From the NCBI GenBank assembly GCA_949825025.1, contig OX463780.1, positions 33,460,979 through 33,524,978 on the forward strand: a stretch of DNA of 64,000 nt. Direction: 5' to 3'. The stretch is from Siphlonurus alternatus. Its lineage: Eukaryota; Arthropoda; Insecta; Ephemeroptera; Siphlonuridae. Both the position numbers and the translations under genes were made by a program. The notes beneath the pieces are model-generated. The model saw only the letters and a program-made list of their open reading frames with translations. It ran no database searches and had not been told where the DNA came from. Below are positions 12,870 to 25,448 of the stretch, piece after piece (the stretch's first letter is position 1; the number at the start of each line of letters is the position of its first letter).

Positions 12870-13060
12870 ACCGGCGGCCCACATTTGCCCCGGCGGCCCA
12901 CCGACCCATGCTCGGTGGATCGGTAGGCCAGTCCGTGCCGACTCAGGTGTCTGTGAAGAAACATGGCCGCCAACGAGATTAAAGCAAGTGCGCTTTTCTC
13001 GCTCCGCCAAGCCGCGCTCCTGCATAAGTACGCACCTTTAAAGTAGGCAACCTTTGCAGC
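12870..13060 (+). promoter_or_regulatory. GC-rich promoter-like island with possible first exon
   Basis: This CpG-containing island in AT-rich DNA has two CGGCGGCCCA words near 12872 and 12891. A YY1-type ACATGGCCGCC lies at 12961-12971, whose ATG at 12963 opens 27 codons starting MAANEIKASALFSLRQ and stopping at TAG 13044. A weak GT near 13028 could be a splice donor. No downstream exon in frame was recognised. It may be a TATA-less housekeeping-type promoter or a relic. Confidence 0.3.
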
Positions 13061-13130
13061 TTTACTGTTCAGCGGGTAGCTGGAAACTCAGGCGCTATTT
13101 GAGAACGATTCGCTAATAACTTAATAAGTT

Positions 13131-13551
13131 AAGGATTATTGTTACTAGTGTAATTATTTTTTTATGATAAAAAAAATATAATAAATCAGAACACAGAGAA
13201 CAAAATGACTGTTTACTTTCTGAAGTAAAAAAAGTAATAATTATTATTATTCTGTCCAGTTTTTGAGATATTAATTTTTTTAGTTGAAAAAGATGCTGAT
13301 TTAACTTGATTTGAAAATGGCCGCCAGATTTCCAATGATATTTTTACGATTATTACTAGGCCAGTAGGCCTGTTCGTAAACCCTGCTCGGTGTATGCATA
13401 CACTTTCTGCACCCAATCGACCTTATGTACATGGGATATAAGGTCGATTGGGTATAGAAAGTGTATAGAAAGTGTACACCGAGAAGGGTTTACGAACAGG
13501 CCTACTATTTTTTATATCCTGAATATCTCAAAAATTAGACTGACTTTTGCT

Positions 13552-13596
<45 letters not shown>

Positions 13597-13690
13597 AAAA
13601 TTCATGTTATATATTAATGTATAATAAGGAAGCTTTACTATAATTTTCAGACTGATTCACCATCTCCTAAGACTAGTGACAATAATCCTT
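13131..13690. repeat. Composite 560-bp foldback element
   Basis: The outer ends pair (AAGGATTATTGTTACTAGT with ACTAGTGACAATAATCCTT). A middle segment pairs around TTTTGAGATATT, and the inner arms 13363-13435 and 13436-13506 pair closely, sharing GTAGGCCTGTTCGTAAACCC and CCCAATCGACCTTA. A poly(T) run of more than 30 bases at about 13552-13592 interrupts the right arm. It is probably a foldback transposon with later slippage. Confidence 0.65.
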
Positions 13691-14299
13691 TTAATATTTG
13701 GATTAGATATCCTATAGAAATTAGTACAATATACTGTATAAATATATATGTTAAATAAATGTAATATAAATATGTGTATGTTGCAGTTTAAATTCTTTAC
13801 AAATTTGCAAGGAACCAAAGCGGCTAATACACGATATTTATGACATATACTTACGCAAATGAGAGAAAATTACCATCAACTAATAACTATATAATTGATA
13901 CAATAGTTAAAAGATCAAGGTTATAAATAATTAATATAATTATGTAAGAATTAAGTAGAATTATATCATATTCCTTTACATTTATTCTTAATACTGTTAC
14001 ATTCATGCAAGATGATTTGTAGTTGTTTTTTCTCTATTATTTTTATTTTATTTAGGATATACATTTCATACACATGCACTAACATTATACAGTTTAATTT
14101 TTATCGTTAAACGCCATGCAAAATTAAAAACCACGTAACCGTGGGTAAATGTCAAAAGTATATTATTTTAAATTTAGGACAAGATTACACATATTATTAT
14201 AAAAATAAAGTTGTTTAACAATTAATTATAGGTGCGAATTGAAACAAAATTAATAAAGACGTGGAAACTATGGAAATCAAACCTTTGGTTACTAACTAA

Positions 14300-14664
14300 A
14301 AATTAGTTGATAAAATGTTATTTTAATTCATTCTTAAATTTATTGACATCCAATAATTTATAAATATTTATAAATTTTCAATTTGGAAATAAGCATGAAT
14401 ATCAGTCGATATCAGCATGCAGCATGCAGTAAGGGCGCGAGGCAGCAGCCAATGAGCGCTCGGGGCTCCGGGGCACCGGCCAATCAGGGCGCGGGGCTGC
14501 GGGTTCAGCAGGTACATAAGCTCGTGTTGTCAGTGTAGAGCGGACATCCCTCCACCGGCCGGCAGGTAGAGAGGCTGGGGTGGTTCGGGTTTGAGATCAA
14601 CAGTTCCGAGATAGAGCGGAAACTTTGGTCCCAACGCCCGTATCGTCCCAGTCTCAAATCGTCG
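14300..14664 (+). repeat. R1 repeat, copy A (promoter-like)
   Basis: This GC-rich unit in AT-rich DNA has CCAAT at 14449 and 14480 and TACATAAG at 14513, i.e. 31 and 33 bp apart. A conserved body of about 140 bp follows. Sequence upstream (from about 14300) matches copy C, and similarity stops at 14664, so copy A is truncated downstream compared with the other two. No protein family is recognised. Confidence 0.75.
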
Positions 14665-14937
14665 ATAGTCGTGGTCCGTTGTGGAAACTTGTGAAAAATA
14701 GTAATAATATATATATAATATTCTAATAATACATACTACGCATGCATAATTGTACGCGTATGATATTTTGTATGCACAGTAGCGAAAAAATAAGCCTCAA
14801 TTAAATAGGAAAGTAATTGGAATTAATATTTTTATTTTACTTTATTTTTATTTTATAGTCTTTTTCCGCTACCACTCTCCTTCGTCTAAAATTCTAAATG
14901 AATATATTTAATTATTTATGATATATCGATGTATAAT

Positions 14938-15163
14938 GGTGTAGCGTCAAAACGGACTTATATAACCAATGCAGAAATTATCAAAACTAACTGAAAATAT
15001 CACAACTTCTCAAAACGTGAACAAAATATAACATATACACAACGCATAATTAACTCAATGAGTTTGTCCGTTTTAATTGCTAGGTTTTTTAAAATTTTAT
15101 AGTTTGGGAAATTGTGAAGAAAATAATTCGATAATTTCTGTTGGTCGTTTTTGACGCTACACC
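14938..15163. mobile_element. MITE-like element
   Basis: Terminal inverted repeats read GGTGTAGCGTCAAAA at the left and TTTTTGACGCTACACC at the right. The pairing continues imperfectly for about 50 bp through ACCAA-CAGAAATTATC. Total length is about 226 bp with no open frame. AAT flanks both ends, a possible 3-bp duplication. The superfamily is not assigned. Confidence 0.65.
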
Positions 15164-16796
15164 AATCGTGCTACATTAATTATGCTATATTTGGTGCAAT
15201 TTCCTTCATTTGACACCCACAATACTTCACACTCTCAATCACCTTCAAAGCGACACTTGAAATAATGCTTCAGGCTGCTATATATAATGTAGTCAAGAGC
15301 TAGCTCAATAGTATTGTATTTCCTCTTACCACTAACTTACATTTTCCTTATTGGATTTGGCTCAGTTTTGAACTACGACTATCTCATAGAATTAACACTA
15401 GGATTATATTCAAATATATAAAAATATATTATTTCAAGAGTTAATGCTAAAAAAATTTTATAATATACTACTGAAACTGCTCTCCATCACTCACTTCTTC
15501 ACAGCCTACAGGTTTAAGCCTGAATTTAATAATCTTGATTTAAAAACAGTTGAAATTGTATTGTGCGAGCAATTATTATTATAATTAATGACATATTTTT
15601 TATTATTAAGTTAATTGCTTTTTTATGTTTTCTAACTTGAGATTTTAATTTGTACAGTCGCAGCCAGTGGGAATAAATTAATAAAGCGTACGCGTTGCAC
15701 CAATCTCTCTTTTTCACTCACTTATTACTCGATCTGTACCCTGTACCTAATCTGCTTTTAATATTTATTCATTTTCACTACAACAATAAATCTTTAGTAA
15801 AATTTACGTTACATTCATGTCGAAGAAAGCAATAACATACTATTTCCAGATCATTACCTGCTGTATACCATGTCTATATTTATAATGCTGATGAATGCCT
15901 ATGTATCTAAACGGCTGTCAACAAATAATATGAAAGTTAGAGTAAAGTTTTATATATTATATATATAACTCTTTTAGCAAAAATTCTACATATAATAAAC
16001 AGAATGCCAATTAAAATATCACCTATATATATTATAATTTATTAGAAAACTGCTACAATTTGCATAGAGGTTTGTGATTTAAACAACAATAATTTCGTAC
16101 TTGACTTCATGATATTCTCGAGTATGAGACTATGTGGGCTGTTTCATGTTTGCATGGAGACTTCTGCTTTGCATAAGGACATAAGGGGAATATAATATAT
16201 ATAACTGCACATAACCAGGAGATGCATGGAGTAAATCTACACGTATCAAAAGTTTGTAATAGAAAGCAAATTGCTGCCAATTTTAGTTGCATGTGTAGCG
16301 TGTAAAATTTATATTGATGCGTCATTGTTTCAATACATTCAAACTTTAAAAAGAAAATGTTGTGTATTGTATTATATGTATATTCAGTATATTATACGTG
16401 TATTATGTAACATGAAACATGAAAATCAGTATGACACGATAAAATTTTTATAATCAAATAAATGCATCCAAACTTTTAAACTCTATTTAAATTTGTTTGA
16501 ATGCATTCAAAATTTTCTTGCAGGAAAAAAATGCATGAAATTAATAAGGATTAATTGATCACATAATGGAATTAAAGGTTATAATGAAATATTTAATATT
16601 AACTATTTTTAAATAAATTTTATTGCATTTTAATATAATATGATAACTTTATTTATAAAATAAAATTCCAATACTAACTTTTGGACATTTTAAACACAAT
16701 AAATATTTACTTGAATAATAAAACTTAGCAGGCGAAGTATAATAGACATGATAAGCTATTTGTGTTTTACATACCATTTGATGTATGCTGGGCAAT
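15164..16796. other. AT-rich spacer
   Basis: I see no exon, RNA gene or repeated block here. It holds only A/T tracts and scattered short open frames with no coding character. Confidence 0.5.
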
Positions 16797-16962
16797 TTTC
16801 GCCTACCCTTATTTTATGCAACACTCCTCAAATTAGCACTGATTTTAATAATATAAAAACTAGGTATATATATACATGCATATGCATATACCTAGTTTAG
16901 ATATTATTAAAATCAGTTCTAATTTATGGAGTGTGCGTTGCGTAAAATAAGGATCGGCGAAG
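16797..16962. repeat. Imperfect 165-bp foldback
   Basis: Arms of about 75 bp share TTCGCC-ACCC/GGATCGGCGAA ends, CTTATTTTATGCAACAC and CTGATTTTAATAATAT. The centre is a TA-rich palindrome around ATATGCATAT at about 16880. It lies just before R1 copy B. Confidence 0.6.
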
Positions 16963-17050
16963 GTTTACTTATTTTATAAAGAAAATAAAATATTAATTTA
17001 AATATTAATTAACAACCTTAAAAAGTTAAAAATAACAATTATAAAATAAT

Positions 17051-17625
17051 AGCAGCATGCAGCAAGGGTGCGAGGCAGTAGCCAATGAGCGCTCGGGGCT
17101 CCGGGGCACCGGCCAATCAGGGCGCGGGGCTGCGGGTTCAGCAGGTACATAAGCTCGTGTTGTCAGTGTAGAGCAGACATCCCTCCACCGGCCGGCAGGT
17201 AGAGAGGCTGGGGTGGTTCGGGTTTGAGATCAACAGTTCCGAGATAGAGCGGAAACTTTGGTCCCAACGCCCGTATCGTCCCAGTCTCAAATCGTCGCGA
17301 CTAGCGGGGGTGGACTTGAAGCGACTTCTAGGAGTTCCAGGCAGGCTTTGATTTAGAGAAGGAAGTCCACATTTCTTTCCATTTGATGGAAATTGGATCA
17401 CCTTGTCTGCATTAATAGCTTTGTATATTAGCAATAACATCTCTTATGTTAGTATAATTTTCTATAATACTATATAATATATATTTTGTGTGTGTTAAAA
17501 TATTTAACAAAAAAGTATTAGGGGCTCAAATACTAAACGTGAATTTTAAAGTTACATTTCAGAACTTATAATATATTAAGTTATAGCATCATTATAATAA
17601 GTTCTAAAATTATATATATACGATA
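17051..17625 (+). repeat. R1 repeat, copy B (promoter-like, left arm of inverted pair)
   Basis: CCAAT boxes at 17082 and 17113 and TACATAAG at 17146 keep the same spacing as copy A. Beyond the point where copy A stops, it continues through about 330 bp shared with copy C, ending near a TAAGTTCTAAAAT word. The opposite strand is open over 17138-17440 (100 codons), and most of that frame is also open in copy C. I do not recognise the peptide and prefer a non-coding reading. Copies B and C flank the lysozyme L1 in opposite orientation. Confidence 0.75.
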
Positions 17626-17933
17626 TACGTATAACTAATTAACTAATCTAATAACAATTTGTTTTGCATATTTTGGGTTATTTGGTATAGTATTAAGAAA
17701 AACTAATTTTGCTTTAAATTTGAAAATATTTCAGGAAATATTAGATTATATTTTATGGTTATAAAACAAAGTTAAAAACATTAATTGACTATAATTGAAC
17801 TAAAGCGTTGAATAATTTCTTCGTTAATAATTAAGTCTAATTTCCGTCAAAGCATCAAAATTTCAGCTCAGTTAACATAACAACATGGATAGTCATATAA
17901 AGAATTGCATTGATCGTTGCGAAGAGTACACGT

Positions 17934-18647
17934 TTAGCAGCCGGCTTTGTAGGCGTCGTTCTGACCCACGCAGTTTCCTTGGTAGACGGTCCAGGCGAGG
18001 AAGCCGTTGCCCTGCAGCCGTTGGTGCTCGTTCCAGATGGTCCTCACGCACTGGAAGTCGTTGGTGATGTCGTCGTCCCGGAGAGAGGCGCATGAGTAGC
18101 CGCACCCGCCGCCCGGACCCCACTGAAACACGGGACTAAGGTTACACACTGACGACGGTATGTATAAACAAATGTCGTGGTGAAAATCGTTTTCAAATAC
18201 AGTGATTTGTTTTAAATTTTTTATTTTTTCCTAATATTGGGATATCGTTGCCAAAAATATAATCATCTCTGACAAGGAAATAGTTAAGTTCTTTTGGTTT
18301 ATATTTTCACTTCTTGCAAGAAGATATAAAATAAAATACAAACTCCCAGTTTATGAACAAATATCAGAGTATATTTAATTGACACCCACCTTGCCGCACC
18401 AGAAGAGTTCGCTAATCTGGAAGATACCGTGGTCAATACTGCCATCAGCGTTCTGCTTGCCCTCCGCGGCGGTGTTGTAATTGGACTCGTGTTGAGCGAT
18501 GCACGCCCAGGTGCCGACCTGGTCCTCCCTTCCGCCGAGCTGTCGGAGGCGCTGCACCAGCTCACAGCGTCCGTAATAACGAGCCTGCACCACGGCGAGC
18601 GTCGCCACCACCGCGGCCAGAACCAGAAGAGTGCGTACTGAAGTCAT
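17934..18647 (-). CDS. C-type lysozyme L1 (148 aa, acidic mature form)
   Basis: Secreted muramidase of glycoside hydrolase family 22, which cleaves the beta-1,4 link between N-acetylmuramic acid and N-acetylglucosamine in peptidoglycan. Two exons (18647-18390 and 18122-17934) are joined by a phase-0 intron with GT-AG ends right after FWCGK, the same place as in L2 and L3. Residues 1-22 form a signal peptide; the mature chain starts RYYGRCEL. The catalytic Glu is E54 (QHES) and the Asp is D72 (SIDHG). All eight cysteines are present at 28, 49, 84, 93, 97, 111, 137 and 148. By hand count the mature protein has net charge about -3, unlike basic L2 and L3. That suggests, without proving, a digestive or specialised role. 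A glycine-rich WGPGGGC replaces the GVAGNDC of L2 and L3. It is the only gene between R1 copies B and C. Confidence 0.95.
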
Positions 18648-18654
18648 CTTGGAG

Positions 18655-18691
18655 TGTTGTGACGATCTGGTCTAACACGGACTTTATATAG
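18655..18691 (-). promoter_or_regulatory. TATA promoter of lysozyme L1
   Basis: The minus strand reads CTATATAAAG at 18691-18682. A TCA initiator-like word at about 18662-18660 is 30 bases downstream, which gives a short leader of about 13 bases before the ATG. A GATA-type AGATAAG lies about 210 bases upstream, at 18870-18876 on the plus strand. Confidence 0.65.
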
Positions 18692-19904
18692 CAAAAAGTA
18701 GCTTTACTTTGTGCTTCCTGGAAAAATTAGTGTAAATGTTTTCAATTCTTTAATGTACGTAATATTCGCAGAAATTATCATTTAAATTGGCTTTGTTTTA
18801 TAAAAGTAAATATTGTACCTGAGAATTTCTACTCTGTGAAGTCAATGAACAGTGCTGTTGTTCAGTTTGAGATAAGAGGGTTTCATTATTTTATTGATAT
18901 ATTCATTCGCTTATATCAGCATTCGGCAAATGTACACATTGTGTGTCTGTGATGTAAGCTTAAAATGTAATAAACTCAAAATTCAAAGATTGTTCTAAAT
19001 TGAACGATATTTTTATTAATAAAGTATCAATTCATTAAATAAGTAACGAAGCTAATTAATCATGGTCAATAAATAAAAACAGCCAGAATGAGTCACAAAG
19101 CTACATGTAACTTGTATAATTTTTAGACACTTTTCAGCATGTAATCATATCGGCCAGAGTAAATAAATACTCTTATCTATTATAATTCCTAAGAATCAGA
19201 AAAAAACTCTGACTATGGAGTACATTCAAGACACAATAAATATGTTGTATGCAAATTAAACAATTTAAAAAAGACGACAATATAACTTTAAAATTCTGAC
19301 TGACATTGCAACGTTAATAAACTTCAACATGAGACAAATTTTAATGTATATAGGTTGACATTGGTGTGTAAATTAAAATTAACAGCATAGAGGGGATTGC
19401 GCTGACGTCATGCGAGGAGGGCCAGAATGCACGGACTAGCATATAAACAAAGTGTACAATAATTTTTTACTTAACTTAATAAAATAAATCAATTTTAAAT
19501 ATTTTAATAATACTTTAACAAGTACACGATAGAACTCGTAAAAAAATCTCACCGCCAAAAAACTATTAAAAGTATTTTTTATACATTTTTTTTCGTCATT
19601 AAATGTCATTATGCCTTTGCTCACTGTATAATCTGGCCCCCCAAAACTTTCTCTTCTCCCTCCCTCCTTCCTGCGCCTCTTTCGCAATGTTCAGGTGTAG
19701 GAAAACCCCTCTCCCGCCTAAACATAAACAGAAATCAGCTCTATAAAAACAATCTTTATTATCTGATAACATTTATAAGATTTAGCAGTAAAATAATTTA
19801 ACAAAATTATTGAGGCTACAATAAAAAATCCTTAGTAACTTATAAGTAAAGAATAAGCAAAAAGCATACAGCTTAATCTCTCTTTTATAAAAGATTCTTC
19901 CTGA
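18692..19904. other. AT-rich upstream flank of L1
   Basis: No gene is seen. A GATA-like word lies at 18870, a perfect TGACGTCA at 19403-19410 inside a CpG-richer patch (19393-19440), and a C/T-rich patch at 19630-19720. These may be regulatory for L1, but this is inference only. Confidence 0.4.
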
Positions 19905-20575
19905 CTTTATATATGATTTTAGAACTTATTATAAGTTCTATAAGTATATATATATATGTTCTAAAATGTTGTAAGTTTAAATTGGAGTTTATTATGCGAG
20001 CCCCTAATACTTTTTTGTTTAATATTTTTTATAAATTTTAATTTTACACACACAAAATGTATATTATACTAACATAAGAGATGTTGTTGCTAATATACCA
20101 AGCTATTAATGCAGACAAGGTGATCCAATTTCCATCAAATGTAAAGAAATGTGGACTTCCTTCTCTAAATCAAAGCCTGCCTGGAACTCCTAGAAGTCGC
20201 TTCAAGTCCACCCCCGCTAGTCGCGACGATTTGAGACTGGGACGATACGGGCGTTGGGACCAAAGTTTCCGTTCTATCTCGGAACTGTTGATCTCAAACC
20301 CGAACCATCCCAGCCTCTCTACCTGCCGGCCGGTGGAAGATGTCCGCTCTCCACTGTCAACAAGAGCTTAAATACCTGCTGACCCCGCAGCCCCGCGCCC
20401 TGATTGGTCGGTGCCCCGGAGCCCCGAGCGCTCATTGGCTGCTGCCTCGCGCCCTTACTGCATGCTGCTATACATGCTTATTTCGAAGTTGCAAATTTAT
20501 TTATAAATTGTTGGATGTCAATAAATTTAATTATGAAATAAAATAACATTTCATCTATTAGCTCTTAGCTAAAGT
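19905..20575 (-). repeat. R1 repeat, copy C (most complete, inverted)
   Basis: Read on the minus strand it has CCAAT at 20438 and 20407 and a better TATA box, TATTTAAG, at 20374-20367, at the same 31 and 33 bp spacing as copies A and B. It aligns with copy A's upstream flank and with copy B's downstream extension, so it is close to the full unit of about 670 bp. The plus strand is open at 20081-20371 over the conserved body. Core identity to copy B is visibly higher than that of the AT-rich flanks. Confidence 0.75.
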
Positions 20576-22604
20576 TTTTTTTTTTAAATTAACAAGTTAT
20601 ATTTTAAATAAACAAAATATTTTTAACATAAAAAATAGACTGTTTTATTTGAAATATTACAATATTTGCAACAAGATAAATTTATAAGCGAAAAGTGGCA
20701 ACAATTTTTGCTGCTTTCACAAACTTTTTTTATGCATATACGTTGAATTTCTCTACCTGTTGTGTGTGCAGATATCCCCCCCCCCTAAATAGAAACAATT
20801 TCATACACTCATTGAACTGATCTCCTTGCCGCACATATGACGAATGTGAAATCAGGCAGCCCACCTCTTCTCTCTTTCTTCAAGGATTTCATTGGTAAAT
20901 ATTTATGTATCATAAATATATTCTAAGTATAATAGTCTATAATAGCCAAACCTAAAATGGGGTTCTCATTAATATATATAGATTATTGGTAAATATACAT
21001 GTAATAAAGAAAGTTGGTTACTGAATTAACATTTAATTCAATATTAAATTATAATTATTATCTAGATACATTATTTTATTTTCTCTTGAACAGAAACTCT
21101 TTTTTTTTCCCCTCTTGAGAAAAATAAATGACTAAAATCTTGTGTTTTGGACTTGAGCATAATAGAAAATACCTATAATAATTTTTCTTTCTTTAATACC
21201 ACATATTAATTAGAAATTTAGAAAAATCTAAATAAAAATTTATTGACGATCTAAGTAATTACTATAATATGTTTTAATTGAATCTCATTGCAATAAACTT
21301 CACCAGGTCGGCAATAAGAGACTCACTCCGCTATTAGTCTACAGGGCCCCATGAAGGTTGGGTTAAAAATTGTATTATTTATGCTACGTGACCCGTGGGG
21401 TGAGGAGCTGGTAAGTCAGGAGTTCCTGCTCCGGATTTGTGGCCAAATCAACCCTGAGTCTTACCATTTCTGTTGTCACCGTTAAGACGAGACGCGCTAT
21501 ATATACCCCCACATCACACACAAATGCAACAGCATGCAAGTAATGATCCGGAAATATTACTGTAGTGCTTTTCTTTGACATATTTATGTATTAATACAAA
21601 TGCTTTTGGAATGGATTGTGAATTAGCATAAGAAAATTTTATCACACCCCGATATTCTCAATATTCCCTTTATAACTTATTTTTGATTGAGTCGTTGTTT
21701 TTTATAGAAATAGAAGTTGTGGTATAGCGGGTGTAGAGCATTCATGTGTAAGTTTACTGCAATCGTCATGAAAAAAATGTATCATTTATACAAAGATTTC
21801 GTTCACAATTTTTGTCCGAATAATTTTTTTTAAATTTGATAGAAAATCTTTGTTATTATAACATTTTAATTTAAAAAAATATAGTAATAGAAGTTCGCTA
21901 GAAATAATATAAATAGAAAAACTGGTTATTCTTTACAAAATGTATTTGTTGGGATTTAATTACCAGTTCAAAACGACACTATGGCATCGTAACACCGTTA
22001 CAGGTTGAACGAACTACAAAGTATAGACTATAATCTGACCATAGCACTGAATACCTCTGTTGTAAATGTGTAATATACCTAAATGTATACAAAATAATAT
22101 AAATTTGACAACAAAGATTGACAGGTTTGATATTTGAGACACAGTGCTTTGACATAAAAAGAAGGGGGGGGGATAATTGGCGAGATATTTGATCGAGCAG
22201 GCTTTGAAGAAAGAGACGATGATGAGATGTCGGGTCCAGCGGCCGGACAGACACCCCGCGGACACGTGTAGGGGTGGTCACCGCATCTTCTCTGCAAGTT
22301 GATATCTCCTCTCCCGTATATCACATCGCTCATTTGACGTGCTCTTTGTTACTTCAAATTAGAGAACGGAAATATTAATAGCAGAGATTAAGAAAGTAAA
22401 AACTTTGCAATTTTTATTAGCATCATTCTCTCTATTTTTAAACTCTGATCATGTTCAGTTTCTCCTACTGTTTAGAATTACTACATCGCAGATGTGTTTT
22501 TTTTTTCCTTATTTCTGCATCAATTTGTAATTTTTATAAATAGTGATAAATTGTGGTAGTTTTGATGTATATAGAACTAAAATTTAAATTATAAAGAACT
22601 TAAC

Positions 22605-22713
<109 letters not shown>

Positions 22714-23869
22714 CCTTCAGATTTCTAGTACTATTATAACTTTGAATGTTAAATTCTAGCACTAAATCTAGCATTAAAAATTTCTTAACTAAAATATATT
22801 CTAATTAGTTCTTTGTGAAAAATCTTTAAAAGAATGTAAGAAGGGGCATTCACAATTTTTTTAAGGCTGAAAATTTGTGTGCGAGAATGAATCTAAAATT
22901 GAACCATAAATAACTGCCCTGAAAATGCATATATTTTTAAATCCTTGTGGATGCCCCCTAAAAGAAAAATAATAATAATAATCTGCTTTGATTTTAGCTT
23001 ATCATATTTAAAAAAAAAAATCTTATATGGAGGTTCGTTGTAGAATAATTTAAACGAAAGAAAATATCGATGATTATAAAAGCATGGTGGAATTAAATGG
23101 CACATGGGTATCAGAGAGATTAATTTATTTTATGAGAATATTTAAAAATCAAGGATTATAAAAAAGGGGTAAGAGAGGAGATTAATTCTTGATTACACCA
23201 CCACCCTACCCTCCCTTCTCATCCCTCACCCTTCGAACCAAATGTTGCTGAGGGGAGCTTAGTGCAGTGTGACGTCACTATTTTTTTTTTTTTTTTTTTT
23301 TTTTTTTGTATAGGATATTATTGTGGTTTACACACTTACATCTTGAAGGATATGTATTAGAGTATTGAGATTTGTACTGTAGGCAGGCATAGTATTTACA
23401 AACGGATACGCGATATATGTCTTATTAATTAATATATATGATAAAAAAATGCAGATAAAAATATACCGAACGCATAGAAATATAATAAATTTGAACGATG
23501 TAATTTTTGAACAATATATTTAATATTTGTTACCTATAACAACCTAACTGTACTTTAATGTCATAGCTTATTTAAATTTATAACTGATTTTGATAAATCA
23601 AATAATTTGCTACTTGATCTTGTACAATTTGTTCTTCGCAAGTATATTATATATTTTATATGGAAATTAATTTGATCCGTATTAAGTTTGAGAAAAACAG
23701 TCTTTCTGGGTTTCTTATTTACAGTAAAATTGTAATTTAATTTATAAAATTTGCAGTGATGGCTTATAAAAACATTACTCTTTTTAGAGTGAAGTTCTAC
23801 TTCTGGCTACTTCCGATGAGAATATAAAATTAATTTGACTATATATATGAAGTTTAGTTCAGGCTTTTG

Positions 23870-23884
23870 CCACGAGATGGCAGC
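23870..23884 (+). promoter_or_regulatory. CTCF-like motif
   Basis: CCACGAGATGGCAGC matches the CTCF consensus at nearly every position and begins a GC-richer island (23860-24100). The island also contains a TATATAAG word near 23975. Confidence 0.3.
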
Positions 23885-25448
23885 AGCAGGTATGACCATC
23901 GGATACATTTGCATAGAGGCAAGATCACCCTTGAAAAGCACCTCTGAGAGAAGTATGCGATGCTCCCCCCCACTTATATAAGTTCACCCCTGAAGTAAGA
24001 TCGTGGCTACTTGACGACGTCCTTCTTAAAGGAACCCCTCCCTTCTCATCTTTCCTCGTCCGTGAAGTGCACACGCAGACGGCGCCTTACCAGTGGTGAT
24101 CCGCTTTTTAAGATCTTTTTGCCAAGATTTTATGTACAATAATGTAACCCTGCTGAGGAGGATGGTTGTAAATTTGGATTACGATTAGTGAGAGAGGTTG
24201 TCTTGCAAATAAAACTCGGAGAACTACTTAAGCCATTTTTATTTTATATTTTATTTGTACCCCTCAACGTTAGAAGTAATAAACGTAATAAAAGAAATCT
24301 GAATCTAGAGACATTTATTTGCATCCTTTTATAATATAAAATATTTTAAACTCTATATATATACTACAATTGCATCAGGATATTATTGTCATGCAATTTA
24401 TGAGGTTGAACAGATTTTTATTTTTTTTATCCCTCTCTGATTTCCATTTTCATCACTTTTGCTTTAACTCTAGCATATGGAGCTTGGATAAAATGGTTTT
24501 AAATTCATTGTTAGCTACCGCGGATTTTAAAATTTAATCCCCTCAATGTTGCGACTGCCGCCATATGCCATCCTTGATGCAGACGGAGGCCTCGCGAGAC
24601 TCATCGCGCCCTCCCCGAGATTCAATTACATGACCGCCTCCTCAAATGTCAACGTTTACTGTCATTTTTATGTCTTTATCAGGCTTTTAGTAAAATTAAA
24701 TTGAATTTTAGTTAAAATAACTTTGATTTAAGTAAGGCAAGCGAATAAAAAATAAAAAAGGTTTGTTAAAATATACACCGAAATCACCGAACGTATACAT
24801 GAAACATAAAAAAATGTTATCAATTATTCTAAAGGAATACACGTATTTTATATAGATTATAAATATATTGCATCGAACAATACAATTTAACTAATAATAA
24901 CTAATAATTATTGGATTTTAGATTGATCAAAAAAATTAAATTGTGTAAGGAACTTTAATTTTTTTTATATTTTACCTAAAATTGAAACATTGTACACAAC
25001 AGTAAAATTATTATAATTAAATGTATATAAAAAAAAAGGTAAGTTAAGTTAAGTTTGGAGCAGTTCTTCAATCTTAAAATTAGGACATGTGAACTTAATA
25101 AATTAAATTTCTGCCTGAAATTTTAATTTATTCATGAAAAACATGACAAAAACGTTTTCGTAATACAAAATAAAATAAATACAAAATAAATAAAAATAAA
25201 TACAAAAAATTTAAGTAAATACATAATTTTTAATGTTAAAACATAACAATCTTAATAAAGTGGTCCTTAGAGCATATTAATATTTATCATATATATTTTT
25301 TTTGTATCAACGTACAAGATTTTGACAAGTAAAATAATTCCTCTTCCCATTCATGTAGAAAAAAATAATAATAATTGTGTAACGTTCCCCTCGACTCATG
25401 TTTCTTTTTATTGACCTGATTCTATTAAACCAGACTGAAAATAAAGCC

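Larger units (their letters stand above)
9760..13130. other. AT-rich intergenic spacer after the zinc-finger gene
   Basis: No secure gene is seen. Notable items inside are annotated separately: a hammerhead-like motif at 10052, a tandem duplication at 10322-10580, a CTCF-like site at 11461 and a promoter-like island at 12870-13060. A CpG-richer patch at 11560-11720 contains GC-rich palindromic words such as GGCGGCGCC. A repeated ATGCATGC-type pattern occurs at 10780-11230. Confidence 0.5.

Noticed and set aside
17138..17440. Minus-strand open frame of 100 codons in R1 copy B, mostly shared with copy C
   Set aside because: It runs against the CCAAT/TATA orientation, its first part lies in AT-rich flank, it has no known domain and differences between copies show no clear synonymous bias.
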